From Cliona cf. orientalis (lineage: Eukaryota > Porifera > Demospongiae > Clionaida > Clionaidae): a DNA stretch of 64,000 bases. Position 1 is the first letter of the stretch. Each line of letters starts with the position of its first letter. Positions 22,880 through 34,746 of this stretch are shown in pieces. The notes below the pieces were generated by a model. The model searched no databases and was not told the DNA's origin. It worked only from the letters and a program-made list of their open reading frames with translations. Both the position numbers and the translations under genes were made by a program. Location: positions 8,444,854 through 8,508,853 of the forward strand of contig OZ005689.1 of the NCBI GenBank assembly GCA_963930775.1, given 5' to 3'.

Positions 22880-24440
22880 TTCGACCCGCGTACAGTATGT
22901 CACACTATACGCGCAAGGAATTACCCGTACTAATATCTATGGTATACACTACGAGCAAGGAATTTCCCATTGGCACTGACGAAGGGGTGCACGAGTAAGG
23001 TATTCACCACGGATCCGCACACACTATACGGTACGGGAAGCCTTCGGAATTCCCCACTGAAGGGATGCACGGGTAAGGTATACCCCGGATCCGGCTATAC
23101 ATTTCCGGGTACCTAAACGTATAGTGCACACTACGGGGGTATTTATAAAAAGAGGAACGGGAAATGAGGAAATGGGAAACGGAGAAACGTGGAAATGAAG
23201 AAATGAACTGGAAATGGTCGTCGTTTGACTTGAAACTATTAGTCCTGATCTACAGCTGGCACTGACGCTATTTGAAGTAAACTTGATCTGTTATTAAGGA
23301 TTTTGACAGCTCTACCGGCACACCGTGGTACCCTCTATTATCTATTGTGGTACTGATAGTAATACACCACCAATGATGATCCGTGCCTCCATTGATGGTA
23401 CTTGTATCATACTTAGCTAGAATCCTGTCTCAAGTTTATGGGCAAGTGGGCCTATAGATAGCGCCTGTGCACATCTATTGTCACAAACCAGGCCCTCCCT
23501 CAGCGGCCGGGTTTATCCTCAGAAAGAACTTCTGGTAAACCCTGCAGAATGTGAGGGTCTGGCCCGGGCTTGTGGACACGAGTACACACCTAGAACTTGA
23601 ATCCAGCCAGCTAACTTCAAAATTTTAATAAAAGGAGTTAATTATATTACTTGTATGGGTAGACGATACACATAATATTATATTATGTGTGTACCTATCA
23701 GTCACATCCAGTCTGACTATCTAGTAGCAGTACACTCACAGGGCAACCATCGTGATTTGTGATGGGATAGCAAAGTCTTTTTTACGTACATGATACCAAA
23801 AAAACTAATGGGAGGCTATACATACCTATATTACTGACTCTGATATACTAGGTGGATATGATTGTCCCTACAAATAGTGTAGCTACATTTTGATACTGCA
23901 ATCCCTTCTTCATCCTTTAATACCCAGATTTTTGTTAATTTTTGTAGTAACTTGGAAACCGGGTCTCAATGACTTGACTCTTCATGTTACATTCAATATT
24001 CTACTCTCTGGGCTGGCCTGCGAGATGCTTGTACTAACTGCAGGCCCTACATACACTCTGGAGCTTCAAGTTTAGCATGACAGTGGCTCTCATTGTTTTG
24101 ACGACCATTTCCAGTTCATTTCTTCATTTCCTCATTTCTCCGTTTCCCATTTCCTCATTTCCCGTTCCCCCTTTTATAAATACCCACACTACGGGCAAGG
24201 AATTTCCCATTGGCACAGACGAAGGGGTGCACGGGTAAGGTATTACCCGGATCTGAGTGTTGCACACTACGGGCAAGGAATTTCACATAGGCACAGTATC
24301 GTCAACATGCAAAGGGGTGCACGGGTAAGGCATTCTCGACACGGTACAGAACGTACACTACGGGCAAGGAGTTTTGCGTCGATAGTGCATAACATTAATT
24401 AGGGGTGCACGGGTAAGGTATTCCCAGACGAGGATACTAA
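22880..24440 (+). promoter_or_regulatory. Alternating array upstream of kinase copy B, split by an insertion
   Basis: GCGCAAGGAATTACCC, TACGAGCAAGGAATTTCCC, TGCACGAGTAAGGTATTC, TGCACGGGTAAGGTATACC precede 23137. The pattern resumes at 24186 (ACACTACGGGCAAGGAATTT, GTGCACGGGTAAGGTATTACC) and ends about 80 bp before the ATG at 24505. The middle (23137-24185) is a transposon. In copy C the array is continuous. Confidence 0.6.
23137..24185. mobile_element. Mutator-like element, long TIRs, 9-bp duplication
   Basis: Inverted ends of about 85 bp begin GGGTATTTATAAAAAGAGGA and include AAATGAGGAAATGGGAAACG. The 9 bp ACACTACGG flank both sides (23128-23136, 24186-24194). Copy C has one ACACTACGG at the same place and no insert. 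Long TIRs with a 9-bp duplication fit the MULE superfamily. The 0.9-kb interior has no transposase, so it is non-autonomous. Confidence 0.85.
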
Positions 24441-26055
24441 AAACCATTGTCCAGTAATCATATCACGTTCAGAGACACAAATTTTCGAGTCTGAGAATTT
24501 TATTATGGTAGGAAAGTATATTTTTTCGAGCCTTGAGCCATACAAACTGACACTTGTTGAGTTGACTGGCATAAAGCTTGGTCATGGCTCGTATGCTTCT
24601 GTGGTGGAGGTGAATTACATGGGACTAAAGTGTGCTGGAAAGAAGATCCACGAAGTACTTCTTGAGCAGGGGGAAACCAACTACATTGTTCGTCACTTTG
24701 AGGAAGAATGTCGCATCCTTAGCTCACTGCGACATCCAAACATTGTCCAGTTCTTGGGAATTCACTTCAGTGAAAATAAAAGAGTGCCGATGCTAGTGAT
24801 GGAGTTCTTACCCATGAACCTGACATCCTGTATTCAGAAGCACGGAATACTTCCAGAGGAGATAGGTTATTCGATTCTTTACGATGTGGCACTGGGGCTG
24901 TACTTTCTACACAACCAATCATCTCCCATCGTTCATCGAGATCTCTCTGCCAACAACATTCTCCTCACATATAACATGGATGCCAAGATTTCTGACCTTG
25001 GTGTTGCGAGGATACTCAACTTAACACCATTACAAGCCAGTCAACTAACTCAGACACCTGGGACGCCTGCATGCGTACATGCCACCAGAAGTGATGGTGG
25101 CAAATCCTAAGTACAACAGTAGCATTGACGAGTTTTCCTTCGGTATCATGATGATACACATCTTTAGTGGGCAGTGGCCAGAGCCGGAGTGTCCTCAGAT
25201 TGAAATGTCAGAGAGCGGTGAAATGATTCCAGTTACTGAAGCTGAACGTCGCAGGACTTTCTTAAAGGCCATTGGTGACGACCACCCACTCACTAACGCC
25301 ATAATGTCATGCATCCACAACGATCCCAGGAAGAGAATGCATGCATACGATATTGCCCAACTTATGGCGGAAATGGTGCAAGAGTTTCCACGAGATCAGC
25401 TTGATCTACTCGAGCATATCAGTAGGGCAAAGGAAACAGCACAAGTGAAACCACATGGAGAATTCGATTCAGAAGAAGAGGATGATTGTCCTGACGATGA
25501 ATATGACTCAGAGGAATATGGAGATGCCACGGTGAGTGATTGAGCTTAATTTTAAACTCCAAAACGTTAGGAATAATTATGGAAATATACACACAGAAAG
25601 TAGATGTGCATCATCTTCATAATAATTATTGTCATTTTTTTGCCTTTCTTATACAAATGGAGAACTCAAAAATTTGCTTCATGTATGCCAAATTTATTAT
25701 TCTACTACACAGATGGTAATATATGGTCATTTTTTGTGTAGATATTAAAAGCAAGGCAATTAAGGGTAGATATTGCACTCCCCTGGGTGCAGTACATTGT
25801 ACATGCCCTTGTTTGTATAGGAAGGTGTGACTTAGCTATAGGCGACAATCACACCTTGGTATAGATTTGCAACAAACAACCTTATTCTAACTGTCAGTGT
25901 GATTTTAGCCGAAGAGCAGTTTATGTTTGAGTTCATAATTATTGTTAATTAATGCTACGGTAGCTACCATGCATGCACACATTATTGCCCTGTTTCATGA
26001 GGCTACAGTAATAATATGTACGTGTGGGCACTAACTACAAGTTCATAAAATTAAT

Positions 26056-26270
26056 TACCGTAGGTCGAGTTTATTAATTGCGAGTATCTATTAATTGCGA
26101 ATTGTAAGTTTTTGTATGTTTCGCAATTATTAATAGATTCGCAAACATAAACATGCATATATACTATAGTACGGTATGGGGTCATCTATTGCAATTATTG
26201 GATTCGCAGTTTGGCCTGACTTACTACAACGCAATTATTAAACTGCGCAATTAAAACCCATCCTATGGTA
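26056..26270. mobile_element. MITE TACCGTAGG family, intron 1 of copy B
   Basis: TIR TACCGTAGGTCGAGTTT-ATTAATTGCGAG pairs with TGCGCAATTAAAACCC-ATCCTATGGTA; TA-type ends. The same intron of copy C has it at 42973-43161, so it predates the duplication. A third member lies at 33070-33285. Confidence 0.7.
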
Positions 26271-27272
26271 TACATAATGTCATTATATATTATAATATTA
26301 ATTTTATACTGGTAATTAAATTTAATTGTGGCAGGTGCAAACTATTTCATCTTCAGGGAGTGCCACCTGCTTGCAGTCTCAGGCTCAATCACAATTACCT
26401 AAGCAGGTGATAGAAGAATTAGAACAAGTCAGTGGAAGAGAAAGTAGTTCCAAGAGTGCAACTTTGAGTCGATCGCAGTATGACGCTCCTGAAACAATTG
26501 AGGATGTTTATGGATCCCTTGAAGACATTTCTAACAAAGTTTGTCCATTGCAATAAAATTATTACTCACAATATCATAGCAATTTTATTATAGCAAGTGG
26601 AAATCATTTCCAGAACACAGTCCTTAGGACGTGTAACAAAGCCACAGGTTCCACCAAAACCTCAAATTCCACTGTCCGGGAAAAAAGGAAACTTAGTACA
26701 AAGTGTAAGTAGTAGTCTAAGATATGCAGCAATTTAATTATTTTGGTCCTGAAGTGAATTCCTAGAAAAATATATTTAAGTTGGATATTATAATCATTGG
26801 AACTTTTTTATTGTTATTATATAATTTATCTAATTATTAGAAGGCAGAAAATTCTCGGAGTACAAGTCCTAGAAAACATTCCTTGGGACGGGTGTCCTAT
26901 GACTCACCACCAGCACCAGCACCGCCAGCACCAGCACCGCGAGCAAGACCCCCAAGGCCTCCAACGCAGCTCAGAGATGAAGCAGAGCAAGCAGTAGGCA
27001 GTGGAGATGAGATAATAAATCAGATATCATCAGTGTATGTTGAAGATATAATATATGAGTTGCCGATGATGTACTAGATGATCATGAAGTGAATGTCTGC
27101 CAAGCTAAGCAACCGTCTGAAATGGTAATTATTATAATAAGATTAAACGAAAAAATTATCATTATAAAACAATTTAGCTTGACAGCTACGTGGAAACAAC
27201 TGTGGCCAAAGAGAAGATGAATGTACTAGAAAGTAAAGTAAGTTATTTGCTATAATATTATATCATGACCAT

Positions 27273-27515
27273 AAGGCCACTCCAAATTAATTCATTGTTT
27301 CTCATCACCCCTGAGCCAAAAAACTGATGCGGGCGGGCGGCTGGAAATGGTCGTTTAATCACAAGTTTGATGGGAAATGGTCGTCAAAATCATAAGTTCG
27401 GCAGTCCAAAAAAATCGAGGCGGTATACTTTTGTATTGTGCTGGTGCTGATGGAAATACATGCGGGCGGAAATCAAGGGGGGATGAGAAACAACTAATTG
27501 ATTTGGAGTGGCCTA
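27273..27515. mobile_element. MITE AGGCCACTCC family, intron 5 of copy B
   Basis: TIR AGGCCACTCCAAATTAATTC pairs with CAATTGATTTGGAGTGGCCT-type right end. The partner intron in copy C (about 45140-45165) lacks it. It sits just before the SH2 exon acceptor and adds an apparent open frame upstream of that exon. Confidence 0.75.
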
Positions 27516-27798
27516 ATAATACTTTTGCATACCTGCAGATCCAAAATACACCTGTATCACAGCCAGTATCAGACGAACGACACATATACGACATAGAATC
27601 TCATGAGACAGATGATGTATCATCCATGGTTGAGCTTGAGTCATGGTACTTTGGAAACATTGACAGTACCCTAGCACGCACTAAGTGCAAGAAAGATGGC
27701 GACTTTCTTGTACGATATTCAATCGACAAGCAAAGGTATATCATATCGTACCGATTCAATGATACTTGTCATCACTGCATTGTGCAAGTAAGTTTTAA

Positions 27799-28791
27799 GG
27801 TACCATTAAATTGCGTGGGCGTGAGGTGGGGGATATGACACCTAAACCACATCAAAGTCATTAGTGAGGTGCATGTTGTGTAACCACGCCCTTTTAATTG
27901 CACAGGTCTCAGGGGTGTGGCTGCTAGAGCCGGAAGTGTTCATTTAATATCCTCCATGGACCGGAAGCCGTGCCGGAAGGGAGGGGCCAGGCCACGCCCA
28001 AAACAGCCCCACCCTGTTCCCCAAGGACCACGATTCTCAATCAAGTGCCTACTAACCACCGGATGTCCACCGGAAGCCCACAATCAATCCCAATTAAAAC
28101 ACACAGCTTCCTCAAGGCCAAAACACACACAAACACTTGGAGGCCGTTCTGCCACACCGCCCACACAAGAGCTCACCTCATTTCCTGTGTGGGCGGAGTA
28201 ACAACACGTCATCGCAACCACATCCGCTTCAAACTATCGTCAGCTTCCGTCCAGCCGTACAGGCCCCTCGATCGCACCGCCGTACAGTGCCTCATTAACA
28301 GACATGGCCTCACCTTTGACCTCCTGCCACGCCCCCAAAGCCTCCTGGACGGGTTCAAAGGTCACCACCGCATCCGGGACACGCCCACCTATCGCCGCAG
28401 CCAAGTCCCCGGCCCCGATGTCTAAGCACTGGCCTGTGAAGCCACGCCCAATCGGAAGCAATAAAACCTGCATTAACGCACACGCACACACTCCACACAG
28501 TGCCAGGAACACGCCCACATGCTTAATTAGGCCTAATTAGCTTTTTTTAAGTCGTTGCGGTTAATAGTTAAGCAAGAATGCTTTGATCTTGCTTTGATGT
28601 GGGCAATTACCGGCCTTTTCTTCAGGGGCCACTTCCGGTCGCTAATTACACGCGCATAATCATCCCTGGCCGATTCTGGACACGCCCACCTTCGACCAAA
28701 AGCACTCGTATGGCCTCTTCGGCCACGCCCCTTTACGATTCGCTAATTGAATTAGCCATTCCTGACGCTCACGCCCACGCAATTAAATGCT
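27799..28791. mobile_element. TTAA-flanked element, copy 1
   Basis: Left end GGTACCATTAAATTGCGTGG follows TTAA (27795-27798) inside the donor of the SH2 exon. The right end is CGCCCACGCAATTAAATGCTAC. No TTAA follows it and the next sequence is not the kinase gene, so a rearrangement removed the right flank. It is about 95% alike to the copy at 61234-62251. TTAA targets suggest a piggyBac/Kolobok-like mover. No transposase. Confidence 0.75.
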
Positions 28792-29074
28792 ACTGATTTC
28801 CCTGGGGCTGACACTGTGATATTATTTTATGGACCTTCGTAGCTCCAGCACAGAACCGTAGCCTCATCGATAAATTTAACCAGCTATAGCTATCCGCCAT
28901 AAGTTATACTAAACTTTCATTTGTCCCAGAAATCAATAAGAAATCCAAAATGGTAAGAAATCATCGCAAGCAAAGCAGAAATCAAACACTAGGAGGGAAA
29001 TCTGGTCTGAAATCGGAAATCAACCATCACTCGAAATCATAGCTGAAATCAAGAAATCTGTGTTATTACTAGTA
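28792..29074. other. No gene seen
   Basis: Unique sequence right of the TTAA element with a short A/T-rich AAATC-repetitive stretch (AGAAATCA repeats, ~28930-29060). Confidence 0.35.
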
Positions 29075-29780
29075 TTCCATGTTCTCCTGTTCTCCATGTG
29101 CTCTATGTTCTCCACTGTTCTCCAGAGTTAACCTCAAATGCAATCCAACTATAGCTAGTACTCTATATTCTTCAGTTCTCTTGGTTCTCCAGAACTACGT
29201 AACTTCAAATGCAACCCTACTAGCTATAGTTAGTTCTCCAGTTCTCTACTGTTCTCCAGTATTGACCTTAAATGCAACCCAAGTAGCAGTTGTCTATAAT
29301 TCTCTAGTGTTCTCCAGTGCAATCTTCAAATGCAACCCAAAAATATAGCTATAGTTAGCACTGGAGAACAGCTAGTGGAGAACATAGAGCACATGGAGAA
29401 CAGGAGAACATGGAATACTAGCTAGTTGGATTGCATTTGAGGTTAATTAACGCTGGAGAATAGTGGAGAACATAGAGCACATGGAGAACAGGAGAACATG
29501 GTTATACTAGCTAGTTGGATTGCATTTGAAATTTTCACTGGAGAACAGTGGAGAACATGAAGCACATGGAGAACTGGAGAACATAAAATATTAACTAGTT
29601 GGGTTGCATTCGTGAAGTTGTACTGGAGAACAGTGGAAAACGTAGAGCACATAGAGAACTAGAGAACAAGGAATATTAATACTAGTCTGGAGCATTCGGC
29701 AAAAGGATTATGCTAGGGAACATAGAGAAACGTGGAGTACGTGGAGAACTGGAGAACAAGGAATACTCAAGACTCGAAAG
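29075..29780. repeat. Minisatellite of GGAGAACA units arranged head to head
   Basis: From 29361 rightwards about five units of 85-110 bp repeat CTGGAGAACAGTGGAGAACA, TAGAGCACATGGAGAACAGG and TAGTTGGATTGCATTTGA. From 29350 leftwards the same units run in the opposite strand, so the array is palindromic around ~29350. Low coding potential. Confidence 0.75.
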
Positions 29781-29930
29781 TTTATTGGAGAAGCACAAAT
29801 TTCACAAAATTAATTTTTACTAATTGAAATAAATCTAATAATTGTTGAGCAATATTTGTTATTATAGACCGTATATTTATGGAACAATATTTCTATTTAA
29901 AAGAATATTTCGTGATGGATTATATGGTAC

Positions 29931-30146
29931 ATCACCCTCAAATAGTAGCAAGTAAGGATTGGATAAATTCAATATCTAGATACCATTAATTTTTTGGTTT
30001 AATCAATATTATTATACAAAATCTTTTCGCAGATCTAGATGTTGATCATCCTCCCGAATTCAGTAATTGCATTCCTGGGTGAAAGAGCCTTGTTCATCAG
30101 AGGAGGTGATATACTCTGGTATGTGGATGGCATCTATGTTCCAGGT
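29931..30146 (+). pseudogene. Fragment of an R5-like receptor (leader end and Ig start)
   Basis: AAATAGTAGCAAGTAAGGAT matches the R5 leader donor, then the small intron, then an Ig exon start (DLDVD, GERALF, GGDILWYVDGIYVPG). An extra base and an early stop break the frame. The exon lacks the TTAA element found in R5, so it represents the uninterrupted arrangement, though decayed. Confidence 0.7.
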
Positions 30147-30337
30147 TTATACTCGATGCATTCACATAATTTATGTGTAAGCTAAAGAAATCCTCAATAT
30201 GCATAATATTATTATGCAGCATACAAACCACTGTCTGATTAAATTTTGCAAGGTACACTGGTCAGTAATATGACAGTTACATGCCTCCCCTTTCAGAGGT
30301 TTATAAGCTCTTGATAGGATGACATTGTATAATAATA

Positions 30338-30905
30338 CAAGTATAAAAACAATTGAATAAAATTGAAGAATGAAGTAGGGATGGCAGGATCAAAAAGTAC
30401 ACAAACAAGAGATAATCGTATCTACTATACATCCCTACGCTTGCTTTTCTCGACTATTTTGCACCTATTAATGTCGACGTGTTCAAGGGCTGATCCAGGG
30501 GGGGTGGATAGGGTGGCTAGCCACCCCCCTTCACTAATTCTTTTATGCAGCATAGTATAGGAGATGTTCACAATTATTAACCAGCCACCCCCCTTGCACC
30601 AGTATGGTTTACTATGGGTAGCCACCCCGTCAGCCACCTTCCACGCAAATTTTTTGGATCAGCACCTGGTGTTTGTTGAGTGTGGTATATTATGGGAGAC
30701 ATTCAGCTCAGGTTGTTAGTTGTCACGATGTTTTGGATTTGGGTTTATTTTTTTCAATCGCATTATTATTGGTTATTTTTGCACCTCAAAAAGCAAGCGT
30801 AGGGATGTATAGTAGATACGATTATCTCTTGTTTGTGTACTTTTTGATCCTGCCATCCCTACTTCATTCTTCAATTTTATTCAATTGTTTTTATACTTGT
30901 TTCTG
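30338..30905. mobile_element. Inverted-repeat element with a second MITE inside
   Basis: About 130 bp at 30338-30470 (TAAAAACAATTGAATAAAAT, GAGATAATCGTATCTACTAT) return inverted at 30783-30905. Between them lies another element, 30484-30672, with ends GGGCTGATCCAGG and TTGGATCAGCACCTG. One arm alone recurs at 32041-32165. Confidence 0.7.
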
Positions 30906-31169
30906 TTCTTTTTTAGTACACTTAGTGTAATTTATCAATGCCATCTTGCATGGTTTGCTCATAATTTCTGTCCAGTGTAATTAAGTGAAAGATGAAGTTT
31001 GTGCAAAATTTGTAGCCACGCCCCTCATTAACTTGCGTTCATATGCCTTGTATTATGATGAAGCAGGCTGACAAAGAAGACTACTTCAGCACGGTGGCCC
31101 AAGTCGTGATGAGACTCTTCCGCTTAGGGAGAAAACCAAGTTCTAAGTTTTATTGCTGGCAGCAGCTAT

Positions 31170-32550
31170 CTATAATTTTATGATCTCTACGTTACCACTC
31201 CTCGAGTCTTGCGGCGCCTTCGTATGATGGTATGATATCGATGATCGATCCAGCGGAGTACTAGCGCTACACGCACTAACGAGTACCTCGCCTATGCCTA
31301 GCGCCTTACCGTTCCTCGAGTCTTGCACCTTCATATTCATATCCATGATCGATCCAGCGCGCCGTTGCACGCGCTAGCGCTAGCGAGTAGCTACCTTGGT
31401 ACATGCATATCGCATGATTTGGCCTCGCCTAGCGCCTGAGCGCCTAGGGCCAGGCGCTGTCACATGACTTCACCATGGCAACACATTCCAAGCATGCGCA
31501 TTATATCACAAAATGGCGTATCAGACACGCCCAATCGTACTCGTTAATGCGCCGTACACACCCACTATTATCGGAACTTGAGATAACGCCCAACTAACTT
31601 GCCACTGCACTGCGCGCTACAAAATAGAGTGGATTTATACGAGAACTAAGGCGAGCGGTCCAAACAGTCTTGAGTTAGCCCTGATAATGAAAAAGAAAGA
31701 AAGAAGAAAGAATGAGAAATGGGCTATTTTTCAAACATCTGGTTCTGGCATGTACAATTGTTTTGATGAATGATCTTGGTCTTGCTAGATGCACAATTTG
31801 CTGGAGATTCTGATTTTTACACTTAGAAATTTCACAAAATTATCTATTTTGAGATATTTAGGTATTTGTAATGTATTATTATATATGGCATATCCGGGCC
31901 ATCCCTACTTGTAGAGTCAATTATTATGGGGAGGAGTTTCCTATAATTACATCAAAAACCCTGTATATTGTGTATTATGACATTGTGCATTTAGAAAGTA
32001 GTGTATTATAGTAAAAAAAATTGGCATTCTGAAAATACTCTACAAGTATAAAACAATTGAATAAAATTGGAAAATGAAATAGAGATGGCAGGATAAAAAG
32101 TACATAAAAAAGAGATAATCGCATCAGATTCTATTATACATCCCTATGCTTGCTTTTCTCGACTATTGTGCACCTATTAATCATGGTTGATATGTCGAGA
32201 TAACGCAAAAATAGCGTGCCATGGACCTGCACACTACAAAAGGAACTGGATTTATAATTATAGCTACCGGTACTCAAACTAAGATGAGAGGTCAAGGCAG
32301 TTGAGCTAGCTCTGGTAATGAAAAGAAAGATCGATAAATGGCCTATTTTTCCAATATCTGGTTCTGACTTGCACAATTGTTTTGATGAATGATCTTGTCT
32401 TGTTAGCTGCACAATTTGCTAGAGATTTCGATTTTCACACTTAGAAATTTCACAAATTTATCTAGCTATTTTGAGATATTTGGGTATTAATTTTGTAATG
32501 TATTACATATATGGCATATTCGGACCATTCCTACTTATAGAGTCTACCGA
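31170..32550 (+). repeat. Direct repeats, ~620-bp period, and a smaller ~125-bp pair
   Basis: 31560-31920 and 32185-32550 are diverged direct copies (CTGGTTCTG, TGTTTTGATGAATGATCTTG, CACTTAGAAATTTCACAAA). Within 31190-31400 a shorter repeat CCTCGAGTCTTGC...GATCGATCCAGCG occurs twice, rich in GCGCTAGCGC. No gene is supported. Confidence 0.6.
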
Positions 32551-33069
32551 CTCTATGATAATAACAATTATGCACCCTTACAATGTCATTCCGAAATTAC
32601 TCCCTTTCTGTACATTATCAATAATTAATGTACGGGTAGTGTAATGTATAGGCAAATGTAGTTTGATACTATACTTACAATCTATAGCATTCATAATAAA
32701 GTGAAACAGTCAATGCATAAAGATTAATATTGACCACAACTTCTTTGATATCTCCCAAGTGAGTTTCAAGATGACATCATAATACTAGAGCTCTGTAGAG
32801 CACATACCCAGCGCGCTCTATAGCCACTGTAACGTAGTATTGCAAAGGTCTGGGGCATAATAATTATTATATATACATGTATGACTTGATGACCCTTTCC
32901 AACATTGAGCTCGAGCATGCGCAGTCACATCAGCATACTATTATGCTAGAAGAGTGGGTGTGGTCGATAAACCACAGGCATGCTGAACGGAAAATGTACG
33001 ATTTGTAGTACTAGTACCGGTAAGCGTTTTTGAACAATTCGAAGCGCGTATAAACCACTTTTTCACCGA
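32551..33069. other. No gene seen
   Basis: AT-rich to mixed sequence with no exon-like frame. Confidence 0.35.
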
Positions 33070-33285
33070 TACCGTAGGTCGGGTTTTAATTGCGAGTATC
33101 TATTAAATGCGAATTGCGAGTTTTTCTACGTTTCGCAATTAATAGATTCGCAAACATAAACGTTCACGTATACTACAGTACGGTACGGGATCGTCCATCG
33201 CAATTATTGGATTCGCAATTTGGCCTGACTTGAGTAGAACGCATTAATTTTATTAAACTGCGCAATTAAAACCCGTCCTACGGTA
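33070..33285. mobile_element. MITE TACCGTAGG family, third member
   Basis: TIR TACCGTAGGTCGGGTTTTAA pairs with TTAAAACCCGTCCTACGGTA; interior GAATTGCGAG and CGCAATTATTGGATTCGCAA match the copies in kinase intron 1. Confidence 0.75.
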
Positions 33286-33559
33286 TCTACCGATTGGTTG
33301 TACTTACAGCACGCATAGTCTCGCTAGCCACACCCTTCAATCTCCGCACGCGAGAAAGAGGGTCTGGTAATTTCACGTACATCGAGTTGTACACGCTCCA
33401 AGATCCTGGAGCGACCAATCAGATTGCAGCTTTTCGGCGTTACCATAGCGCAATATATAACTGCGCATTGTTATTAAACATCGCGCGCCCATATTGAATG
33501 CCAGGCAAGCGCGCATAGATGCCTAGAACTCTAGATCTGGCGATTTTCGTGCAAACGAC

Positions 33560-33604
33560 GACAGACGATTGTTTTACCCCTTGCGCATGCGCGAGGGGTA
33601 ATTA
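33560..33604 (+). mobile_element. Helentron/DINE-like 3' hairpin
   Basis: ACGACGACAGACGATTG-like microsatellite remains followed by TTACCCCTTGCGCATGCGCGAGGGGTAAT, whose arms (TACCCC / GGGGTA with GCGCATGCGC core) mirror the 3' end of the 40456-41699 insertion. The 5' end was not located. Confidence 0.5.
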
Positions 33605-33735
33605 TGCACAAGATCATCTACCAGGAAATAATTAAAATTTAATAATGTGTTTTGGTAAGCATTATAAATCCGATTCATTTGATGTACTATCTTATCAGTT
33701 CTCTTCGTTTTAGATCTGCAGCTAAAAAAGCAACT

Positions 33736-34746
33736 ATGAAAGTTTGCATGTTGCTTTTAGTCCTATTGAGTTCAGCTCCTCGTAGACTTGCTATAATGGA
33801 ATATCCTCCAGTTACTGTTCAGGGAAATACCGGGTCTAACATTTGCCCCTCAAATACTGAGACATTAATGAAGATCAAGAGTGATATCAATGCACTCATC
33901 AGTAGTATGTCAGCTGCAGTGTTTCATTCTTGCAAGAATATTCCTGCAGAAAGCCCATCTGGTTACTACCATGTACGAAATAACATCACAGGCGATTCTG
34001 TGTTGAAGTATTGTGATATGAACAGAATCTCGTGCTGTACTGGGAGGGAAGGAGGTTGGATGAGAGTGGCTAATATTGACATGACTGACCCAAACCAGCA
34101 GTGTCCACAAGGACTGGAACTCTGGACTCATCCTTTAAATCCATCCTTCAGCCGTCGTTTATGTGACCGCACTTCCCGCAGTTGGATCACAGATAGAAAT
34201 GATTATCCCTCTTGCAATTCAACAATATTTCCTGTAAATGGTGTTCGCTATTCGAGAGTTTGTGGAAAGATCAAGGCCTTTCAGTTTAGTGGAGTTAATG
34301 CATTCAATTGGTATGCTATCCACGGGTCGCAGACTACTATTGATGTTCCGTACGTTGATGGAATCAGTCTAACACATGGTTCGCCTAGGCAGCACATCTG
34401 GTCATTTGCAGCAGGGATTCAAGAACCACCTTCAGTACATGCTCTATCGAGGTGTCCATGTGCTGGTGCTGTTGGCACTGTACCTCCGTTTGTTGGTCAG
34501 GATTATTTTTGTGACAGTGGTGCTCACACTCGATTTCAACCTCTGCTGTACGATCAAGACCCTCTTTGGGATGGACAAGGATGTGGTGTGGGATACAGCG
34601 CTTGCTGCAGTTTTAACAGCCCTCCATGGTTTTGCAAAGAGCTTCCTCATGCAACTACTGATGATATAGAACTGAGGATGTGTGGAGATCATTTCGTAGA
34701 AGATGAAGCAACTCCACTTGAACTGATTGAGTTATATGTGCAGTAA
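33736..34746 (+). CDS. Secreted cysteine-rich protein, fibrinogen-related-like
   Basis: The chosen start (33736) gives a signal peptide MKVCMLLLVLLSSAPRRLA. An upstream in-frame ATG at 33652 would add 28 residues and hide the leader, and CGTTTTAG before it may be a splice acceptor. The next ~100 residues (CKNIPAESPSGYYHVRNN, VLKYCDMNR, REGGWMRVANIDM) resemble the N-terminal subdomain of fibrinogen-related or collagen C-propeptide-like folds. The C-terminal ~200 residues are Cys-rich with CGKIKAFQFSGVNAF, DGISLTHGSPRQHIWSFAAG, CPCA, FFCDSG-like and CGDHFVEDEATPLELIELYV blocks that I recall from uncharacterised sponge/cnidarian proteins. Intact, single exon as far as seen. Likely extracellular; role unknown. 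Confidence 0.7.
   Translation: MKVCMLLLVLLSSAPRRLAIMEYPPVTVQGNTGSNICPSNTETLMKIKSDINALISSMSAAVFHSCKNIPAESPSGYYHVRNNITGDSVLKYCDMNRISCCTGREGGWMRVANIDMTDPNQQCPQGLELWTHPLNPSFSRRLCDRTSRSWITDRNDYPSCNSTIFPVNGVRYSRVCGKIKAFQFSGVNAFNWYAIHGSQTTIDVPYVDGISLTHGSPRQHIWSFAAGIQEPPSVHALSRCPCAGAVGTVPPFVGQDYFCDSGAHTRFQPLLYDQDPLWDGQGCGVGYSACCSFNSPPWFCKELPHATTDDIELRMCGDHFVEDEATPLELIELYVQ

Larger units (their letters stand above)
22095..27787 (+). repeat. Segmental duplication block B (partner 38450-45429)
   Basis: Starting at GACTACTGTATA-AAGGTCAGATGAAGAC and ending at the SH2 exon donor, this block matches 38450-45429 across non-coding flank, upstream arrays, kinase exon and five further exons. Differences are mostly clean insertions in one partner, which lets each insertion be bounded. 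Confidence 0.88.
24505..27787 (+). pseudogene. Kinase copy B: kinase plus partial SH2, 3' end lost
   Basis: Exon 1 (24505-25531) encodes a complete protein kinase domain: loop GHGSYASVV, lysine in CAGKK, MEFLPMNL, catalytic HRDLSANN, metal-binding DLGVAR, then acidic tail EEEDDCPDDEYDSEEYGDA. A 4-bp insertion near 25070-25080 shifts the frame just before MPPEV. Exons 26335-26538, 26594-26704, 26841-27124, 27178-27237 give Ser/Pro/basic linkers (PPAPAPPAPAPRARPP) and 27539-27787 the start of SH2 (ESWYFGNID, DGDFLVRYS). Exon 4 has lost 22 bp relative to C. After the SH2 exon donor a TTAA element starts and the rest of the gene is absent. The motif set suggests a TKL or dual-specificity kinase, cytoplasmic. 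Confidence 0.85.

Noticed and set aside
27377-27838. A longer SH2 protein starting inside the intron MITE
   Set aside because: The upstream part is MITE sequence absent from copy C, and a good acceptor (CCTGCAG at 27532-27538) starts the exon.
28240-28518. 92-codon minus-strand frame with a hydrophobic start inside TTAA elements (also 61675-61953)
   Set aside because: The two copies differ mainly at amino-acid-changing positions and the frame has no known domain; it is probably chance in GC-richer element DNA.
31170-31440. GCGCTAGCGC-rich stretch as an origin or binding array
   Set aside because: It is explained by a short direct duplication; no gene or other signal is nearby.
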